A DNA stretch of 64,000 bases from Bradyrhizobium erythrophlei (GCF_900142985.1 NZ_LT670849.1:1798001-1862000), one strand, 5' to 3'; positions 9,015 through 18,123 are shown, counted from the first letter of the stretch. Notes: generated from the letters alone by a model not told the origin. Translations and numbers: made by a program.

Positions 9015-9226
9015 ATGGATGGTGAATTTCTGAAACAGCGCGCCGAGCATTGCCGTTTCTCGCCGAGAAGGCTGACCCGTTCATCAAGCGACGATTGCTG
9101 GATCTGGCTGTGAAATACGATGCCAGATTAAAGCATCTCACCTCGCGATCGCGACGTACTCTCGGGATACCCGGCAGTCTTTTGGAAGCAACATTGCCGC
9201 CCCCACCCAACAGTGCCGCCGACTGA
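9015..9226 (+). pseudogene. Frameshifted small helical protein
   Basis: ATG 9015 begins MDGEFLKQRAEHCRF; after a one-base shift near 9058 the sequence continues as AEKADPFIKRRLLDLAVKYD and runs to TGA 9224-9226. Together they reconstruct a short helical protein of a kind frequent in Bradyrhizobium (MDG..L..RA.HCR.LAEKAD), of unknown function. In either single frame the protein is truncated. The C-terminal third past the conserved part looks random, so decay may be advanced. Confidence 0.65.
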
Positions 9227-9308
9227 CCGGCGGGCTGAAGGTGAAAGTGAAATGAGCGCTTTTCTCCGCATGGTTCTTCACCGGTGCGGAATGGCGAATT
9301 CCGTGCAC

Positions 9309-9609
9309 CGCTACGGGATCGGGATCGCGCAAGAGTGCCTCAAGGGGGAGGCAGCTTCTTTCACATCATGAGCAAGCTTGAATGGCCAGATTGGCGGCTT
9401 GCCGGTGCTGACACCGCCAAGGGTGCAACTGCATTGCTTGCGACGGCTGCAATCCCGGGAGTCCAGTAGGCTCACGCGCGCTTTCGCTAAACAAGCCTGA
9501 CCTGATTATCCATGGAACAAATTCGCCGAAGACAATTGGGCATCTCGTTGCTTGCGGATGCATTCGGCTTGTGAACGACGACGTCGAGGACTTGTACCGT
9601 CGCGTTTAA
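9309..9609 (+). pseudogene. Degenerate L,D-transpeptidase (YkuD) remnant
   Basis: Pieces of the YkuD domain can be read in several frames in the correct order: RYGIGIAQEC (compare YGVGVGREGF in the intact gene at 4403-5209), KLEWPDWR (compare AEWPDW), GSPVGSRALSLN (compare GNPLGARAMYLG) and finally HGTNSPKTIGHL...CGCIRLVNDDVEDLYRRV, ending TAA 9607-9609. The last block keeps the His and Cys of the catalytic motif, but frameshifts and loss of about 60 internal residues make the gene non-functional. It lies between the tRNA scar and an insertion sequence. Confidence 0.8.
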
Positions 9610-9768
9610 TTGGAAACCCGAGTCGTATTTGTCAGTTACGCGGTGAGACTTCGGCGATTGCAACGCAACAATTTCTTTTCTATTTCTCGACCTAACAAGG
9701 TCAAAGTCTGAATCCGCCGTGATGTACCTGACGAGCGAATTCAACGCGACCAACATCCGAGTCTGGCA

Positions 9769-11257
9769 GATTGTGTTGAAAAAGTCTTTGGTTGCGCGGG
9801 GAGTGGTTCGCTGATTCAGTCGTTATGAGAGGACTGAATCATGATGGGGCATCAGCAGGTTGAACAGGCTGCTTTGTTCTATGAGTTCTCGCTTGAGCGA
9901 CACGTTCCGGCCAATCATTTTTTACGGTCGATCGATCGGTTCGTAGAGCTGGGCGAACTGAGACGGGAGCTATCTGCGTTTTACAGCACCATCGGACGTC
10001 CCTCGATCGCCCCGGAATTGATGATCCGAATGCTGCTGGTCGGGTACTGCTTCGGGATCCGATCTGAGCGGCGCCTGTGCGAAGAAGTCCACCTGAACCT
10101 GGCGTATCGCTGGTTTTGCCGCCTCGGGCTTGATGGCGATGTCCCCGACCACTCGACGTTCTCGAAGAACCGCCATGGTCGTTTCCGCGAGAGCGATCTG
10201 CTGCGACGGCTGTTTGAGACCATCTTGCGCCGCTGCATCAATGAGGGGCTGGTTGGCGGAGAAGGTTTTGCGGTCGATGCCAGCCTGATCAGGGCCGATG
10301 CCAATCGGCAGAATGGCGTTGAAGGTGAGAAGGGACTACCTCCGGAAGCTGCGAGCCGCGCCATTAATGAGTATCTGGGCGTATTGGACGATGCGGCATT
10401 TGGGGCCGCGACCGAGATCGTTCCCAAGTTCATCTCTCCGGCCGATCCAGCAGCACGCTGGACGGGTGCCCATGGCGGACAGGCATTCTTCGCGTACTCC
10501 ACAAACTATCTGATCGATGTTGAGCATGCGATCATTGTCGATGTCGAACCAACCACCGCTATCCGGCAGGCGGAAGTTCTCGCGGCTAAGCGCATGATCG
10601 AGCGAACCGCAAAGAGCTTTGCGCTTCACCCGTCTAAATTACTTGGTGACAGTGCCTATGGTTCGGCCGAGATGCTGAGCTGGCTGGTCGATGAACAAGG
10701 GATCGAGCCGCATGTGACCGTGTTCGACAAATCGGCGCGCAAGGACGGCACCTTCTCACGCGAGGACTTCAACTACGATCAAACCAAGGACGTTTATATC
10801 TGCCCTGGTGGAAAGACCCTGACCACCACAGGCACACGTGTCAATGACGGCGATACCTTGCTCTATCGGGCAAGCAAGGCAGATTGCAGCGCTTGTGCTC
10901 TCAGAGCGCGGTGTTGCCCGAGCACACCTGCTCGGAAGGTGCCACGCTCGATCCACGAGCACGCCCGTGATATGGCGCGCCAGATTGCCAGGTCTTGGCA
11001 AGGTCGAACATCACGACGGCTGCGCAAGAAGGTCGAAATGCTGTTCGCTCACCTCAAGCGCATTCTCAAGCTGGACCGACTGCGACTACGGGGACCAAAC
11101 GGCGCCCATGACGAGTTCCTACTCGCAGCAACCGCCCAGAACCTTCGGAAACTAGCCAAGCTGATCCCAATGCCGCAACCAAAGCCGGCCTGAGAAACGG
11201 CCAGCTTGCCGCCAATTTTAGTTACTTCGATCTTGAGCCGACTTCTTCAACGGAATC
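9769..11257 (+). mobile_element. IS1182-family insertion sequence (complete)
   Basis: The transposase gene is bracketed by imperfect inverted ends: GATTGTGTTGAAAAAGTC at 9769-9786 and, on the opposite strand reading in from 11257, GATTCCGTTGAAGAAGTC. Fifteen of eighteen positions match. About 1.49 kb, the usual size. I cannot see a clear target duplication. It is not closely related in sequence to the IS1182-type transposase at the left edge. Confidence 0.75.
9841..11193 (+). CDS. IS1182-family transposase
   Basis: A complete 450-residue transposase beginning ATG 9841 (MMGHQQVEQAALFYEFSLER; ATG 9844 is equally possible). The N-terminal DUF772 region includes IAPELMIRMLLVGYCFGIRS and DVPDHSTFSKNRHGRF. 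The DDE catalytic core has FAVDASLIRADANRQ (first Asp), LGDSAYGSAEMLSW (second Asp) and a C-terminal RRLRKKVEMLFAHLKRI helix carrying the Glu, preceded by a four-cysteine patch (CPGGK, CSACALRARCCPS) typical of the family. No frameshift, so the element may still move. It sits in the gene graveyard just downstream of the tRNA remnant. Confidence 0.93.
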   Translation: MMGHQQVEQAALFYEFSLERHVPANHFLRSIDRFVELGELRRELSAFYSTIGRPSIAPELMIRMLLVGYCFGIRSERRLCEEVHLNLAYRWFCRLGLDGDVPDHSTFSKNRHGRFRESDLLRRLFETILRRCINEGLVGGEGFAVDASLIRADANRQNGVEGEKGLPPEAASRAINEYLGVLDDAAFGAATEIVPKFISPADPAARWTGAHGGQAFFAYSTNYLIDVEHAIIVDVEPTTAIRQAEVLAAKRMIERTAKSFALHPSKLLGDSAYGSAEMLSWLVDEQGIEPHVTVFDKSARKDGTFSREDFNYDQTKDVYICPGGKTLTTTGTRVNDGDTLLYRASKADCSACALRARCCPSTPARKVPRSIHEHARDMARQIARSWQGRTSRRLRKKVEMLFAHLKRILKLDRLRLRGPNGAHDEFLLAATAQNLRKLAKLIPMPQPKPA

Positions 11258-11361
11258 GGCACTTAGCCGACATGACTAGATACCCCACGACTTCCGCTCG
11301 TCGAGGTAAAGCGGGACATTCCGTGATCCCGCCGCCAAGTCAGCTAGTGACCGGGAGCGGG

Positions 11362-11383
11362 CCACGCACCGTTTCGTGCGTGG
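11362..11383. terminator. Hairpin after the 3HB-oligomer hydrolase gene
   Basis: CCACGCAC and GTGCGTGG form a perfect 8-bp stem around a 6-nt loop, 7 bp beyond the stop codon of the minus-strand gene at 11390. There is no strong T-tract, so termination may be partial. Confidence 0.5.
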
Positions 11384-11389
11384 GTTCCG

Positions 11390-13462
11390 TCAATCCGGAA
11401 TCCTCACTTGGCCGCCTGCGAAGGTGATCTGCACATTGGCCGCCGGGGCGTCCGCGATCGGCGGCACGTTGGTGAGCGTGATCGGCGGCGCGCCCGCACC
11501 GCGCGGCGTCGTGTGCACGACCTGGCTCGGCGGCAGCGCCCGTCCGTTCCGCAAGTGGTCGTACATCAGGTCCATTGCCTGGATGAAGTAGCGATGCAGC
11601 GGAATCAACAGCGCGTTGTAGCCGGGGAACTGATTGAAGCTGTCGAGGTGCTGGGCGTTGGTCACTTCGTAATAATGCAGCGGGCTTAGCGAGCCCTCGA
11701 CGACGTTGTTCAGCCCGAAATAGGCGCGCGCCGCGAAATTCAGCGGCAGGATCGCATCGTTCCGCCCCGCGACGACCAGAGTGGGAATCCGGTGCAGGTT
11801 GCCGTTGGCGATGATCTCGTCGACGCCTTGTTCGATGCCGCGCGCCTGGTTCGCAGCCGCGCGGGAAAGGGCCGCGCCGGTCGCAGCATCGCGCCCGAGC
11901 GCCAGCGAGCGCAGGCACAGCGCGCCATCGAGATCCTGATCTGCGGTCGAGACGCGTTCTTCCTTCGGCCCGCCAGGCGCGGCATTGTTGATCAGGTTGA
12001 CGCCGGAGGTCGGCGGAATGCCGTTGCTGGTGCCGAAAATCTGCGCCTCGGGCGTCGCCGCCAGGGCAATCGGGGTTCCCAATGCATCGGTTGAGCCGAA
12101 ACTCAACGCACAGAGATTGTCGAGCACGCTGGAGCGGCCATAGGCGTTGGCATAGGTCGCCGAGATCGCCTGGTGGACATAGGCGAACCAGTAGCCCGGC
12201 TGAATCACATTCTGTTCGGGCAGAAGCCCGAAATTGTTCATGATCGCCTGCGCCTCGGTGGCCTGCGCGCCCGGTGTGGTCGAGGACAATAGCCCCTTGG
12301 CATGCAGGCTCGCGCAGCGCGCAGCACTTGGCGCCAGGTTGAGCGGTGCGGTGGCGTTGGCGGCAGCCGCGCTGGCGCAACCCTGAAACACGTTGATGAA
12401 GGTGGTGTAGTCGATCAGCGGCTTAGAGTGCGCGGCGAATGGCTGGCCGCTGCCCTGTCGAATCGTGAACTGCGGGGTGAATTTCGGATTGACGTTCGGC
12501 TCGCCGACCGCAACGCCGTCGATCAGGTGCTCGTCATCCTGCTCCGCCGCGCGCACCGACGCGCCGCCGCCGTTCGAGACGCTCGAGGCGATCACGATGG
12601 TGTTGTGCTTGTCGAAGTGGAGACCGCGGCGGCCAAGCTTGTCGTTCAACACGCTGAAAGCGAACTTGATCGAGCGCAGCACGTTCTGGCCCCAGTCCTT
12701 CTCGGGATTCTGCTGCGAGTGGGCGTGCTTGAAGGCAAATCGATTGGGCGTAGCCGTGTTGAATGCCGCGCGATCCTTGCTGGAAATCGGCGCCGTGAAG
12801 TTGGAGTCATCGCCGGCCTGCACCGCATCCGCACGCTGGCCCTGGATCAGGTCGACGGTATTGTTCTGCAAATCGTCCGCGCCGGTGCCGGTGCCCTTGT
12901 CGGTGTAGGCGACCGCACAGCCGTGCTTGAGACCCCATTCGCCGGCGGTCGCGATCGCGCCGTAAACGCCGCGCGAGCCGGATGAGGGTGCTGCGATAAT
13001 GCAGGCTGCGGTGGGTGAGAAGCTGTCAGGCACCTGCACCATCATGGTGACGCGGGTGCGGCCGCCTGCGTGCTTTTCGAAGGCGATATATTCGTCGCCC
13101 GCGATCAGGCCCTCGCTCGCCGTCACCGTGCCGTCGGCTTTCACGTTCGGCCCGTAAAGCAAGCCGTATCCGCCGCCCGCCGTCGGATCGATCAGCGCGC
13201 GGTAGTTGTTGTAGATCGCCGCCCGGCGCAGTTCCTCAGCGGTGGGAATGAGCGGATTTGCGAAAGTGGGCGCCGTCGCGGAGCCCAGCCCCGATTTGCC
13301 AAGCCCCGCCGTCAAGAGATCGTTGGTCACGCCGTCATAATGGGTATGCAGCACGCCTTCGTCCGGATCGGCCAGAGCGCGCGTGTTCGCGATGACAATG
13401 GCGAACGCCAGAACCGAGGCGGATGCGAAATATGCGGCTGAAAGCCGGGCAACCCTGCGCAT
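11390..13462 (-). CDS. Secreted D-(-)-3-hydroxybutyrate oligomer hydrolase
   Basis: 690 residues from ATG 13462 (MRRVARLSAAYFASAS), chosen because an AGGGAGAG ribosome binding site precedes it; the frame extends upstream without conserved sequence. A signal peptide (about 1-30, ending near ANTRALA) targets it for export. The body matches the 3-hydroxybutyrate-oligomer hydrolase family (PF10605): ACIIAAPSSGSRGVYGAI, YTDKGTGTG, the nucleophile block VSNGGGASVRAAE near residue 295, and the C-terminal GRNDAILPLNF and NAQHLDSF blocks that carry the Asp and His. The enzyme cleaves short PHB oligomers to 3-hydroxybutyrate. It lies next to a lipase/depolymerase-like gene, and both could feed on extracellular polyesters. 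Confidence 0.88.
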   Translation of the reverse strand: MRRVARLSAAYFASASVLAFAIVIANTRALADPDEGVLHTHYDGVTNDLLTAGLGKSGLGSATAPTFANPLIPTAEELRRAAIYNNYRALIDPTAGGGYGLLYGPNVKADGTVTASEGLIAGDEYIAFEKHAGGRTRVTMMVQVPDSFSPTAACIIAAPSSGSRGVYGAIATAGEWGLKHGCAVAYTDKGTGTGADDLQNNTVDLIQGQRADAVQAGDDSNFTAPISSKDRAAFNTATPNRFAFKHAHSQQNPEKDWGQNVLRSIKFAFSVLNDKLGRRGLHFDKHNTIVIASSVSNGGGASVRAAEQDDEHLIDGVAVGEPNVNPKFTPQFTIRQGSGQPFAAHSKPLIDYTTFINVFQGCASAAAANATAPLNLAPSAARCASLHAKGLLSSTTPGAQATEAQAIMNNFGLLPEQNVIQPGYWFAYVHQAISATYANAYGRSSVLDNLCALSFGSTDALGTPIALAATPEAQIFGTSNGIPPTSGVNLINNAAPGGPKEERVSTADQDLDGALCLRSLALGRDAATGAALSRAAANQARGIEQGVDEIIANGNLHRIPTLVVAGRNDAILPLNFAARAYFGLNNVVEGSLSPLHYYEVTNAQHLDSFNQFPGYNALLIPLHRYFIQAMDLMYDHLRNGRALPPSQVVHTTPRGAGAPPITLTNVPPIADAPAANVQITFAGGQVRIPD

Positions 13463-13622
13463 GAACTTCTCTCCCTTGTGGTGCTGGCTCTTGCCAAGCA
13501 TTTTCTCGCGTAATCCATCAATGCACGACAGCGACACTAGCAGCACCTGCGAATTGTTCGCCTTGTGAAAGCCTGGTGCCAAGTCAATCGAGGGTACTTC
13601 ACCGGCAAGCGGTCAACTTGAC

Positions 13623-14648
13623 CTAATCTTCGCCCTCATTGGCCCGTCCTCGTAACGAGCCCAGGAACTGCAGCGCGGCGCTGCGCGTTTCAGGAGAGTT
13701 CAGGATCCCGAGATGGCTGGTGGAGAGGATTGTGTCGAATTGCGCCTGGCCGACAAGGTCAATTGTCTTGGCGCCGACGAGACCTCCGCTGGCGGTGAAA
13801 TCGTGCGGCTTGCCGTCGCGATCCTCGGCGGGAAGGCCGGCGAAGACGCCGTCCGGCAGGCCGTTGTAGACGAAGTCGGGTGTTCCCGGCTTGTTGCGGA
13901 TGACTAGGTAGCGCGTGGGACCGGGCGTTTCGCCTGCTGCGTTCAGGACCGTGAGCAACTGAGTGTGGTCGGAACCGTACTCGTCGCATAGCGCGCTATT
14001 CGGCGTGAAGCCGCCGAAGGCCGCCTGCTGGAAGAAGTTGGCCGGGTTGGGCGACCAGTCAATGATACCGTGATTAGGTCCTTCGATGGCGACGAGCCCC
14101 CGCACCTTGCTATAGGCATTGTCCTGCAGCATCCATTCGCGCGCCACGGTCACGCCGAGACTGTGGGCGACAATATCGACGCGCTTGGCGCCGGTGAAGT
14201 CGAGAACCGCCTGTACGAATTGGCGCAGGATCGGCACAGCCGCAGCAGTCGTGTGTGAGATGCCTGAGCGAAGGGTATTGTTCTGGATCAGGTCGCACTG
14301 ATCGCCTTGATAACCCAGCCCCCAGAGCTCACTCGGGCGATAGCCGTGATCGAGGAAGAATTGCGCGAAGGCCTGCATGCGCCCAAAGGGGTTGCAGGCG
14401 GTCGCGAACGGAGTGTCGTTGTTGCCGTGGAGGAAGATCACCGGGACGCGGTCGACGCGGCCGACATCGGAGCCAAAGCCAATTACCGGCTTGCCGAGAT
14501 AGAAGTTTTGGATCACCAGAAAGTGGTCGGGAAACTTCGCACCGATCTCGACGCTCTTGCCTGACGACGCGGCGCTCGCCAATCCTCCGGCGCTGACCTG
14601 CAGCAGAACCACGATGATGGCCGCAACGTGAAAATGTTTGGTGGTCAT
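13623..14648 (-). CDS. Secreted lipase / PHB-depolymerase-like alpha/beta hydrolase
   Basis: 341 residues; start ATG 14648 with a GAAGGGGA ribosome binding site. Signal peptide about 1-26 (IIVVLLQVSAGGLASAAS). The alpha/beta-hydrolase features are PVIFLHGNNDTPFA (oxyanion region, about residue 70), VDIVAHSLGVTVAREWM with the GxSxG-type AHSLG nucleophile elbow near residue 160, and a late His in TSHLGILNS. The HGN start and spacing are reminiscent of bacterial lipases and of the PhaZ7-like native PHB depolymerase group; I cannot separate these. The C-terminus is acidic (NEGED). It precedes the 3HB-oligomer hydrolase by about 160 bp on the same strand, so the pair could act sequentially on polyester and oligomer. 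Confidence 0.8.
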   Translation of the reverse strand: MTTKHFHVAAIIVVLLQVSAGGLASAASSGKSVEIGAKFPDHFLVIQNFYLGKPVIGFGSDVGRVDRVPVIFLHGNNDTPFATACNPFGRMQAFAQFFLDHGYRPSELWGLGYQGDQCDLIQNNTLRSGISHTTAAAVPILRQFVQAVLDFTGAKRVDIVAHSLGVTVAREWMLQDNAYSKVRGLVAIEGPNHGIIDWSPNPANFFQQAAFGGFTPNSALCDEYGSDHTQLLTVLNAAGETPGPTRYLVIRNKPGTPDFVYNGLPDGVFAGLPAEDRDGKPHDFTASGGLVGAKTIDLVGQAQFDTILSTSHLGILNSPETRSAALQFLGSLRGRANEGED

Positions 14649-15199
14649 GGTCCCCTTCCACCTGGCATTCGCTTCAATGGATGGACTTGCGACCGCCGCT
14701 TGAATCTTAGGCGATCAGGCCTAGAAATTCCATTCCATAAAGGCAACTACCGGTTTTAAAACACGATGAAACACGATTAGCTGCGAATACGGCAGGTCTG
14801 CTGACCTTCCTAAGGACCCTCCTAAGGCGGATGCAAAGAAGTGCAAAGACTGGACATATTGCTGCGCTCGCATGAGTCCGGAATGACCATTATTGTGAGC
14901 CAGTTCACACGCGTGCCACGCGATATCTACTTTACTCCACCGCGCTGAAGAGGGCTCGGTAGTAGACCGGCCGGGACACGTCTTTCAGCCGATGAGGTAA
15001 TTCTTAGGCCAAAGTGCAGGTCGACCTCCAGGTTCTCGGCCGGGAGCCGGCGAAGAGCAACTGCGTCACCATTCGTGTGATTGGCGAGGAAGTCCACATT
15101 GTCCCGTGAGCCCGACAGCTTGCACGCGGGCTTCAGAAATTATTCGCACAGCACTCAACGTAATGGTGATTCTAAGATTGTATGACGGGAGTGGCGTTT
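14649..15199. other. Intergenic stretch with a possible coding remnant
   Basis: Upstream of the lipase gene there is an A/T-richer segment (14730-14790) that may hold its promoter. Around 15017-15112 a short plus-strand frame reads VQVDLQVLGREPAKSNCVTI and ends TGA at about 15110; it is protein-like but too short to call and may be the end of a decayed gene. Nothing else is recognisable. Confidence 0.4.
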
Positions 15200-15403
15200 A
15201 TGTACGAAAGAACTACTCGTTTGCGTGCCCACCAACGCAACATTGACCGTTATCAAGGCCTCCTCAGATCCGGTTTGAGCGACATTGAGTTGCGGTTCGT
15301 CGAACAGCGCTTGTCTGAGGAGCGACTTGCTTTGGCAATACTGCAATTCATGAGTCCAAACAATTCGTCGAAAGAAAATGGTCATCCATGTGCGCTGGAA
15401 TAG
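15200..15403 (+). CDS. Small conserved helical protein
   Basis: 67 residues from ATG 15200 (MYERTTRLRAHQRNIDRYQG), which has a GGGAG ribosome binding site 9 nt upstream; the in-frame ATG at 15182 lacks one. The protein is highly charged and helical (RNIDRYQGLLRSGLSDIELR, RLSEERLALAILQFMSP). Small proteins with this 'HQRNIDRYQ.LL...L...E..F...RLSEER.A' pattern are frequent in Bradyrhizobium genomes, where they are uncharacterised. The overlapping minus-strand frame at 15155-15508 is a shadow. No clear operon partner. Confidence 0.7.
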   Translation: MYERTTRLRAHQRNIDRYQGLLRSGLSDIELRFVEQRLSEERLALAILQFMSPNNSSKENGHPCALE

Positions 15404-15529
15404 CGCACGAAAAACCCAACCTGCAAGCAGCACCGGAAAACTAGGGCGTGTCCTCATAAATTCCGCTACGTCCGTTTTCGTCCCGAAAGCGGAAATCAGA
15501 TCGGACATGGTCGATGTCCGCCGGCGACG

Positions 15530-16942
15530 TCAATCGTGGTTGTCATCATCGTCTTGGGGAGGCCGCCGAAGCATGGCGCAAGGCCAGACGGGAGCCGCAT
15601 GAGGACGGCAGATGGGCATCCCGGCATCAACAGTCTCGCGTGCAGCAATGGCCAACAACCTGGCGTCTCTTGCCGAAATGCCCAGCGCATGCGCCGCGGA
15701 CGATTCGAAAAGCGGGCTATGCTCGTCTCTCTCGGCACGCAACGTGTGAGGGTCGACGCCCGTGATTTTGTAGAAGATCACGAGTGCATCGAGATAGACG
15801 CCATAACTGCTGGGATGATAGCCGATCGGTGTGGTGCAGCACCCCGTCAATGGGTTGCTGTCCCAAAGATCGACCTGCTGGCGGGGATGGCGCGGCAAGT
15901 AAGGGTTCTCGACCGCTATGCCGAGATTGATGCCACTCACCCAAGCATCACCGGCGAGTGCAACGTCGACGTGGGAGCCAGTCGGATTGGCGGCGTCATA
16001 CGCGCTTGCTTCGCCTGTATAGGCGTTGTGCAGATCCGACGCCATCTGGGCGATTGGGTCGATGGCGCCCACGTAGGGGGCAAAAGCCGGATTGCCGCCA
16101 TTCTGCGCGGCCGTACTGCTGCCGAAGATCGGAGCGTCCGGATTGCTGCTGGTATAGCCATAGGAGGCCAGCGGCTGGGTCTCATAGAGAGTTATGGCGG
16201 CATTCTTCTTGCTCGCCGCAGCATCGGCAGCCTGAATGGCGTTGATCAGGCCACTCACGCCCGACTGAAACCCCGTGGGAACGCCACGCGTCGGCACACT
16301 CAGGCCATTGACCGTGACCGTCGTCGGCAGCGGCCGGAAGCTCTGGTCGTGCATGACGACGTGATCCCATTTGGCGCTGGCGATCAGCGGCAGCATTCCG
16401 GCCTCGCTGCCCTTGTTGTTGAGATAGCCGGTGAGCGTCGCACTGCTGACGGCGATCAATGAGACGTCGTAATGCAGCCCGGCTTCCTTGGTGAATTGCA
16501 GAAAGACACCGGCGACACCGCCGAACGGCCCAACCTCCGTGAACTGAGCCGACGGATTGCTTTGCAGATAATTCAATTGCCCCAGCAGGGTGCCCCCTGG
16601 GGTATTGGCTGTCGTGGGCGTCACCGGCGCTACCGCCTCGGCGCCCAAAGTGCACGGTCCGGTCGCGGTGGTTGCCGGGCACAGCAAGTCGTGAACGAGG
16701 TTCGGATTTGCGACGGAAGCCGCGGTGCCAGCATTGTAGTTGAGCGCAGGCGGGTATTTCCCGTGCGTGAAGCTGTTGCCGACGAACAGGATTTCGATGG
16801 GATTGGAGGCGGTCTGTGCCTTTGCAGAGCTTCCGCCCACCATCAATGTTGTGGCGACGGCGGCCGGGAGAACCAAACAAGCGCGTGCCGCGCGGCTGGC
16901 CTTAACTGACTCGATTCGGCTCGCGCCGCTCAAATGCAACAT
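15530..16942 (-). CDS. Exported SGNH/GDSL-type hydrolase-like protein
   Basis: 470 residues from ATG 16942 (MLHLSGASRIESVKASR), preferred over ATG 16954 because GGGGGGA stands just upstream of it. Signal peptide about residues 16-43 (ending SSAKAQ). The block IEILFVGNSFTHGKYPPALN at about 49-68 resembles SGNH block I with Ser in GNSFTHG, and GYHPSSYGVYLDALV near residue 380 matches the C-terminal HP block. An SGNH esterase or related carbohydrate-esterase activity is likely; the substrate is unknown. The protein ends in an acidic His-containing tail (QDDDDNHD). It is divergent from a LysR gene whose start is about 130 bp away, the usual layout for LysR control of the adjacent gene. Confidence 0.75.
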   Translation of the reverse strand: MLHLSGASRIESVKASRAARACLVLPAAVATTLMVGGSSAKAQTASNPIEILFVGNSFTHGKYPPALNYNAGTAASVANPNLVHDLLCPATTATGPCTLGAEAVAPVTPTTANTPGGTLLGQLNYLQSNPSAQFTEVGPFGGVAGVFLQFTKEAGLHYDVSLIAVSSATLTGYLNNKGSEAGMLPLIASAKWDHVVMHDQSFRPLPTTVTVNGLSVPTRGVPTGFQSGVSGLINAIQAADAAASKKNAAITLYETQPLASYGYTSSNPDAPIFGSSTAAQNGGNPAFAPYVGAIDPIAQMASDLHNAYTGEASAYDAANPTGSHVDVALAGDAWVSGINLGIAVENPYLPRHPRQQVDLWDSNPLTGCCTTPIGYHPSSYGVYLDALVIFYKITGVDPHTLRAERDEHSPLFESSAAHALGISARDARLLAIAARETVDAGMPICRPHAAPVWPCAMLRRPPQDDDDNHD

Positions 16943-17068
16943 GATTCCCCCCATGTACTCGCTGCTCTGTTGGCGGCAGCTCCCAAGTCAGACTTGCAGA
17001 CGTCAGATCCGTTGTAAAATATATTGTAACCGTATAGTTCATATCTGTTACGTATGGACCACTTGCGC

Positions 17069-18091
17069 ATGGATTTGCGTCATCTCCGGTATTTCCTGGC
17101 TGTCGCTGAAGAGCGGCACATCACCCGTGCTGCGGCCCGGCTCGGGTTGCAGCAGCCTCCGCTGAGCCAGCAGATCCATGCCCTCGAGAAAGAACTGGGC
17201 ACGAAGCTCTTCACCCGGCTGCCACGGGGCGTGGAGCTCACGCCGGCCGGCGAGGGTTTTCTGGAGGAAGCGCGCGCGGTGCTGAGCGGGGTCGAGCGCG
17301 CCCGCGTGCGAGCTCGCACCGCTGCCATGGGCCAGCGCGGCCGGATCTCGATCGGCCTGACAACTTCGGCTTCACTGCATCCCGGAGTGACGCGTGTGTT
17401 GCGCGCCTACGCCGATAGCCACGTCGCGATAGCGCTCGATCTGCACGCGAGCAGCGCGGCTGGCCTGACCGAAGCGCTTCTACGCGAGGATGTGCAGGTG
17501 GCCATCATTCGCGCAGCCGTGGCGCGACCGGCGGGGCTGATTTTCGAGGAGCTGACCCGGGAAAACATGCTCGTTGCGCTGCCGCGCGACCATCACCTCG
17601 TCAAACGCACGGCTTCCGGCGAGAACGCGCCGGTGCCGTTACGAGCGCTGGCGGCCGAGCGGCTGATCCTGGTACGCCGCCATGCCGCTCCGGGCATGTA
17701 CGCCAACGTCATTGAGGCCTGCTACAAGGCCGGCTTCGAACCTCTCGTCGTTGCCGAGGTGGAGCAGATGCTGATCAGCATCAATCTGGTCGCCGCCGGC
17801 ATCGGCATCTCGCTGGTCCCTGCGTCGATTCGGGAAGTTCGGCAGGAAGGCATCGCGTATTGTCCGATATTGGATGCGCCGTCCTTGATTGCGCCACTGA
17901 CTCTCGTCTATCGGCGTGGCGAGGCCCGGTCGATCGTAACCGATTTTATTGAAATCAGTGAGCAAGGGCTCAAACCACCCCGCGCCACGACGGCAAGGCC
18001 GCCTTCGAGCGAAGCGGGTAACGGCTCGCGCGCGAAGAACGAGTCAAAAAAGGCCAAAGTGTCCGCGGCATCGAAGGGGAAAAGAATTTAG
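17069..18091 (+). CDS. LysR-family transcriptional regulator
   Basis: 340 residues from ATG 17069 (MDLRHLRYFLAVAEERHITR); ATG 17054 would add five residues. The N-terminal winged HTH (about 1-60) contains HITRAAARLGLQQPPLSQQI, the LysR recognition region, followed by the periplasmic-binding-protein-like effector domain (about 90-290, ending in LVPASIREVRQEGIAY). The last 50 residues are a basic, Lys/Ser-rich tail (SRAKNESKKAKVSAASKGKR), unusual for LysR proteins and possibly disordered. It reads divergently from the SGNH-type hydrolase and convergently with the DcuC-type carrier. The intergenic DNA is A/T-rich (tgtaaaatatattgtaaccg, from 17010), a good place for its operator. Confidence 0.92.
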   Translation: MDLRHLRYFLAVAEERHITRAAARLGLQQPPLSQQIHALEKELGTKLFTRLPRGVELTPAGEGFLEEARAVLSGVERARVRARTAAMGQRGRISIGLTTSASLHPGVTRVLRAYADSHVAIALDLHASSAAGLTEALLREDVQVAIIRAAVARPAGLIFEELTRENMLVALPRDHHLVKRTASGENAPVPLRALAAERLILVRRHAAPGMYANVIEACYKAGFEPLVVAEVEQMLISINLVAAGIGISLVPASIREVRQEGIAYCPILDAPSLIAPLTLVYRRGEARSIVTDFIEISEQGLKPPRATTARPPSSEAGNGSRAKNESKKAKVSAASKGKRI

Positions 18092-18099
18092 TTTGGTGT

Positions 18100-18123
18100 A
18101 TCTCAGGTCATCCATTCCTGAGA
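18100..18123. terminator. Bidirectional hairpin between LysR and DcuC-type genes
   Basis: ATCTCAGG and CCTGAGAT form a perfect 8-bp stem with an 8-nt loop between two convergent genes, overlapping the last codons and stop of the minus-strand gene at 18108. Confidence 0.5.

Noticed and set aside
13560..13590. Sigma-54 promoter on the minus strand upstream of the 3HB-oligomer hydrolase (TGGCACCAGGCTTTCA)
   Set aside because: The -24 box is good but the -12 box lacks the invariant GC, so it should not work.
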